A stretch of DNA of 9,046 nt, from the NCBI GenBank assembly GCA_027010005.1, contig JALVCM010000350.1, positions 1 to 9,046 on the forward strand, read 5' to 3'. Positions 7,354 to 9,046 of the stretch are shown one piece after another (within the stretch, counting starts at the first letter, position 1; the number at the start of each line of letters is the position of its first letter). The notes beneath the pieces are model-generated. The model was given only the letters and a program-made list of their open reading frames with translations. It was not told where the DNA came from and searched no databases. A program made the position numbers and the translations under genes. This stretch comes from Thiohalobacter sp. (GTDB taxonomy: Bacteria; Pseudomonadota; Gammaproteobacteria; DSM-19610).

Positions 7354-7904
7354 ACCCTGCTCGCCGTAAACGCCTGATCCTGATCGGCCTGATGGTGGCC
7401 GGTGTTGCCGTTGCCGTCGGCTTCGCACTGAACGCCTTCAACCAGAACCTGATGTTCTTTTATTCACCCAGTGAAGTCGCCCAGGGCAAGGCACCGCCTG
7501 ACCACGCCTTCCGGCTCGGCGGCCTGGTCACCAACGGCAGTGTGAAGCGCCTGCCCAATGGACTGACCACGCGTTTCGAGGTAACCGACAATACCCGCAC
7601 CGTCACGATTGAATATACCGGCATCCTGCCCGACCTGTTCCGCGAGGGACAGGGCATCGTGGCACACGGAAAACTCAACGCCGACGGTGTCTTCATCGCC
7701 GATGAAGTACTGGCCAAGCACGACGAAAACTACATGCCACCGGAAGTCGCCGATGCACTGAAAAAATCACACAAGGTGAATTCCGCCGCAGGCGGAAGAG
7801 AGGGCGCCCTGGGGCGTGAGGTGAATTCCGCCGCAGGGGGAAGAGAAGGCACCCTGGGGCGTGAGGAAGGTGTCTCTGCCAGCCAGAAAGGCACTGCACC
7901 ATGA
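7350..7904 (+). CDS. ccmE: Cytochrome c-type biogenesis heme chaperone CcmE with an extended repeat-bearing tail
   Basis: Membrane-anchored periplasmic chaperone that binds heme covalently and passes it to CcmF/CcmH. Residues 1-29 form a basic start and signal-anchor helix ([21 protein letters not shown]). An OB-fold beta-barrel domain follows, and the heme-binding motif is [13 protein letters not shown] with His124 as the covalent heme ligand and Tyr128 nearby, equivalent to His130/Tyr134 in E. coli. The typical protein ends near residues 140-160. This one has 184, because the tail after KKSHK carries two tandem 15-residue units ([15 protein letters not shown] at 143-157 and [15 protein letters not shown] at 158-172) and a short end. 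The heme domain is intact, so function is expected; the tail is probably disordered. The start overlaps the ccmD stop, and the stop overlaps the ccmF start. Confidence 0.96.
   Translation: MNPARRKRLILIGLMVAGVAVAVGFALNAFNQNLMFFYSPSEVAQGKAPPDHAFRLGGLVTNGSVKRLPNGLTTRFEVTDNTRTVTIEYTGILPDLFREGQGIVAHGKLNADGVFIADEVLAKHDENYMPPEVADALKKSHKVNSAAGGREGALGREVNSAAGGREGTLGREEGVSASQKGTAP
7776..7865 (+). repeat. Two tandem 45-bp units in the 3' end of ccmE
   Basis: Units at 7776-7820 and 7821-7865 are directly adjacent and identical at 42 of 45 positions. Forty-five is a multiple of three, so the reading frame is kept. Unit 1 contains a perfect 7-bp palindrome arm pair TTCCGCC/GGCGGAA (7781-7787 and 7791-7797) around GCA; unit 2 has one mismatch in that stem. 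Two of the three differences change no amino acid or lie in Gly codons, and one gives Ala versus Thr (GAL/GTL). The palindromic character suggests DNA-level repeat origin rather than protein-driven repetition. Confidence 0.9.
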
Positions 7905-9046
7905 TCCCCGAACTCGGCCACTTTGCGCTGATACTGGCACTGTGCCTGGCCGTGGTCCAGGCCACTGTGCCGCTAATCGGCAGTCTCAACCACACGCCGT
8001 CCTGGGTGGCCATGGCACGCCCGCTGGCCTACGGCCAGTTTGTCTTTCTGGCCTTTGCCTTTGCCGCACTGGTTCAAGCCTTCCTCAGCAACGACTTCTC
8101 GGTACTGTACGTCGCACAGCACGGTAACACCGAACTGCCGACAATTTACAAGATATCCGCCGTGTGGGGCGCGCACGAAGGCTCGCTACTGCTCTGGGTC
8201 TTCATTCTGTCTGCCTGGGCCGTTGCCGTGGCGGGTTTTACCCGCAACCTGCCTGACGTCGTCGTGGCGCGTGTGCTCTCGGTCATGGGCATGATCAGCA
8301 TCGGCTTCCTGTCTTTTCTGCTGTTTACCTCGAATCCGTTTGCACGCCTGTTTCCGGCACCGTTCCAGGGGGGTGAACTCAACCCGCTGTTGCAGGACTT
8401 CGGCCTGGCGGTCCATCCACCAATGCTCTACATGGGCTACGTCGGCATGTCGGTCGCCTTCAGTTTTGCCATTGCGGCACTGATCGGCGGCAAACTGGAC
8501 AATGCCTGGGCACGCTGGTCACGGCCCTGGACGCTGGTGGCGTGGATGTTCCTGACTGTCGGCATCGTGCTGGGCAGCTGGTGGGCCTACTACGAACTCG
8601 GCTGGGGCGGCTGGTGGTTCTGGGATCCGGTCGAGAACGCCTCGTTCATGCCCTGGCTGGCCGGGACCGCACTGATCCATTCACTGGCCGTCACGGAAAA
8701 ACGTGGCGCCTTCAAACGCTGGACGGTACTGCTGGCACTGCTCGCCTTTTCACTCAGCCTGCTGGGCACCTTCCTGGTACGCTCCGGCGTGCTGACGTCG
8801 GTACACGCGTTTGCCTCGGACCCGGCGCGCGGCCTGTTTATCCTGGTGTTCCTGATGCTGGTCATCGGCGGCTCGCTGTTCCTGTATGCACTGCGCGCCC
8901 CGGGCATTTCACGCGGCGGCGGCTTCGACATGCTGTCGCGCGAAACACTGCTGCTGGGTAACAATCTGTTGCTGATCATCATTACTGCACTGGTACTGCT
9001 CGGCACGCTGGCACCGCTGCTGTATGACGCCTTCGAATGGGGAAAG
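7901..9046 (+). CDS. ccmF: Heme lyase CcmF, N-terminal 382 residues, cut by window edge
   Basis: Large multi-helix inner-membrane protein that, with CcmH, attaches heme from CcmE to CXXCH cysteines of apocytochrome c. The visible 382 codons are open to the last base; complete CcmF proteins are about 650 residues. Marks include [29 protein letters not shown] (His172), the WWD motif [19 protein letters not shown] (from about residue 234), TALIHS (His260) and SVHAFA (His302). These histidines correspond to E. coli His173, His261 and His303 with a constant offset of one. The P-His ligand His491 equivalent lies beyond the window. The ATG overlaps the ccmE stop (ATGA). ccmG and ccmH would be expected next. 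Many hydrophobic helices are visible and no frame disruption is seen. Confidence 0.97.
   Translation, partial: MIPELGHFALILALCLAVVQATVPLIGSLNHTPSWVAMARPLAYGQFVFLAFAFAALVQAFLSNDFSVLYVAQHGNTELPTIYKISAVWGAHEGSLLLWVFILSAWAVAVAGFTRNLPDVVVARVLSVMGMISIGFLSFLLFTSNPFARLFPAPFQGGELNPLLQDFGLAVHPPMLYMGYVGMSVAFSFAIAALIGGKLDNAWARWSRPWTLVAWMFLTVGIVLGSWWAYYELGWGGWWFWDPVENASFMPWLAGTALIHSLAVTEKRGAFKRWTVLLALLAFSLSLLGTFLVRSGVLTSVHAFASDPARGLFILVFLMLVIGGSLFLYALRAPGISRGGGFDMLSRETLLLGNNLLLIIITALVLLGTLAPLLYDAFEWGK

Noticed and set aside
7776..7865. CRISPR array
   Set aside because: Only two units, directly abutting with no spacers, and they are read in frame as part of ccmE.

Overview
The window looks like chromosomal DNA of a gammaproteobacterium, or a close proteobacterial relative. 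The coding DNA is GC-rich. The cytochrome c maturation genes run in the order ccmA-B-C-D-E-F, and their products keep the conserved residues at, or within a few positions of, the E. coli numbering. I cannot name a genus from the sequence alone. All calls were made by reading the sequence; no database search was run.

Left end (1-1056, minus strand): a nearly complete Old Yellow Enzyme-type flavin oxidoreductase of the NemA / N-ethylmaleimide reductase group. Only its last dozen or so residues lie outside the window. It is divergent from everything to its right.

Intergenic gap (1057-1505): this non-coding stretch holds a 131-bp nested palindromic repeat (1183-1313), an AT-rich tract with a -10-like hexamer (about 1314-1380), and a strong ribosome binding site at 1494-1500.

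Centre (1506-5126, plus strand): one very large gene of 1206 codons. I assign it to the PPi-type phosphoenolpyruvate carboxykinase family, which interconverts PEP + CO2 + Pi and oxaloacetate + PPi. It has no strong similarity to ordinary ATP or GTP PEPCKs, but it keeps a Lys-Lys...His element with the same spacing as the metal/substrate site of GTP-PEPCK. Proteins of this family are often left as 'hypothetical'.

Right half (5135-9046, plus strand): the System I cytochrome c maturation operon. ccmA and ccmB encode the ABC transporter ATPase and a membrane subunit. ccmC (heme handling), ccmD (a small membrane protein) and ccmE (heme chaperone) load heme. ccmF, truncated by the window edge, is the heme lyase core. 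Together they move heme onto CcmE in the periplasm and attach it to apocytochrome c. The genes overlap or nearly touch, and the PEPCK gene sits 8 bp upstream of ccmA on the same strand, so all seven genes may share one transcript.

The least ordinary features are the huge PPi-type PEPCK fused to the head of the ccm operon, a 45-bp in-frame tandem duplication carrying a small palindrome in the 3' end of ccmE, and the nested palindrome in front of the PEPCK gene.
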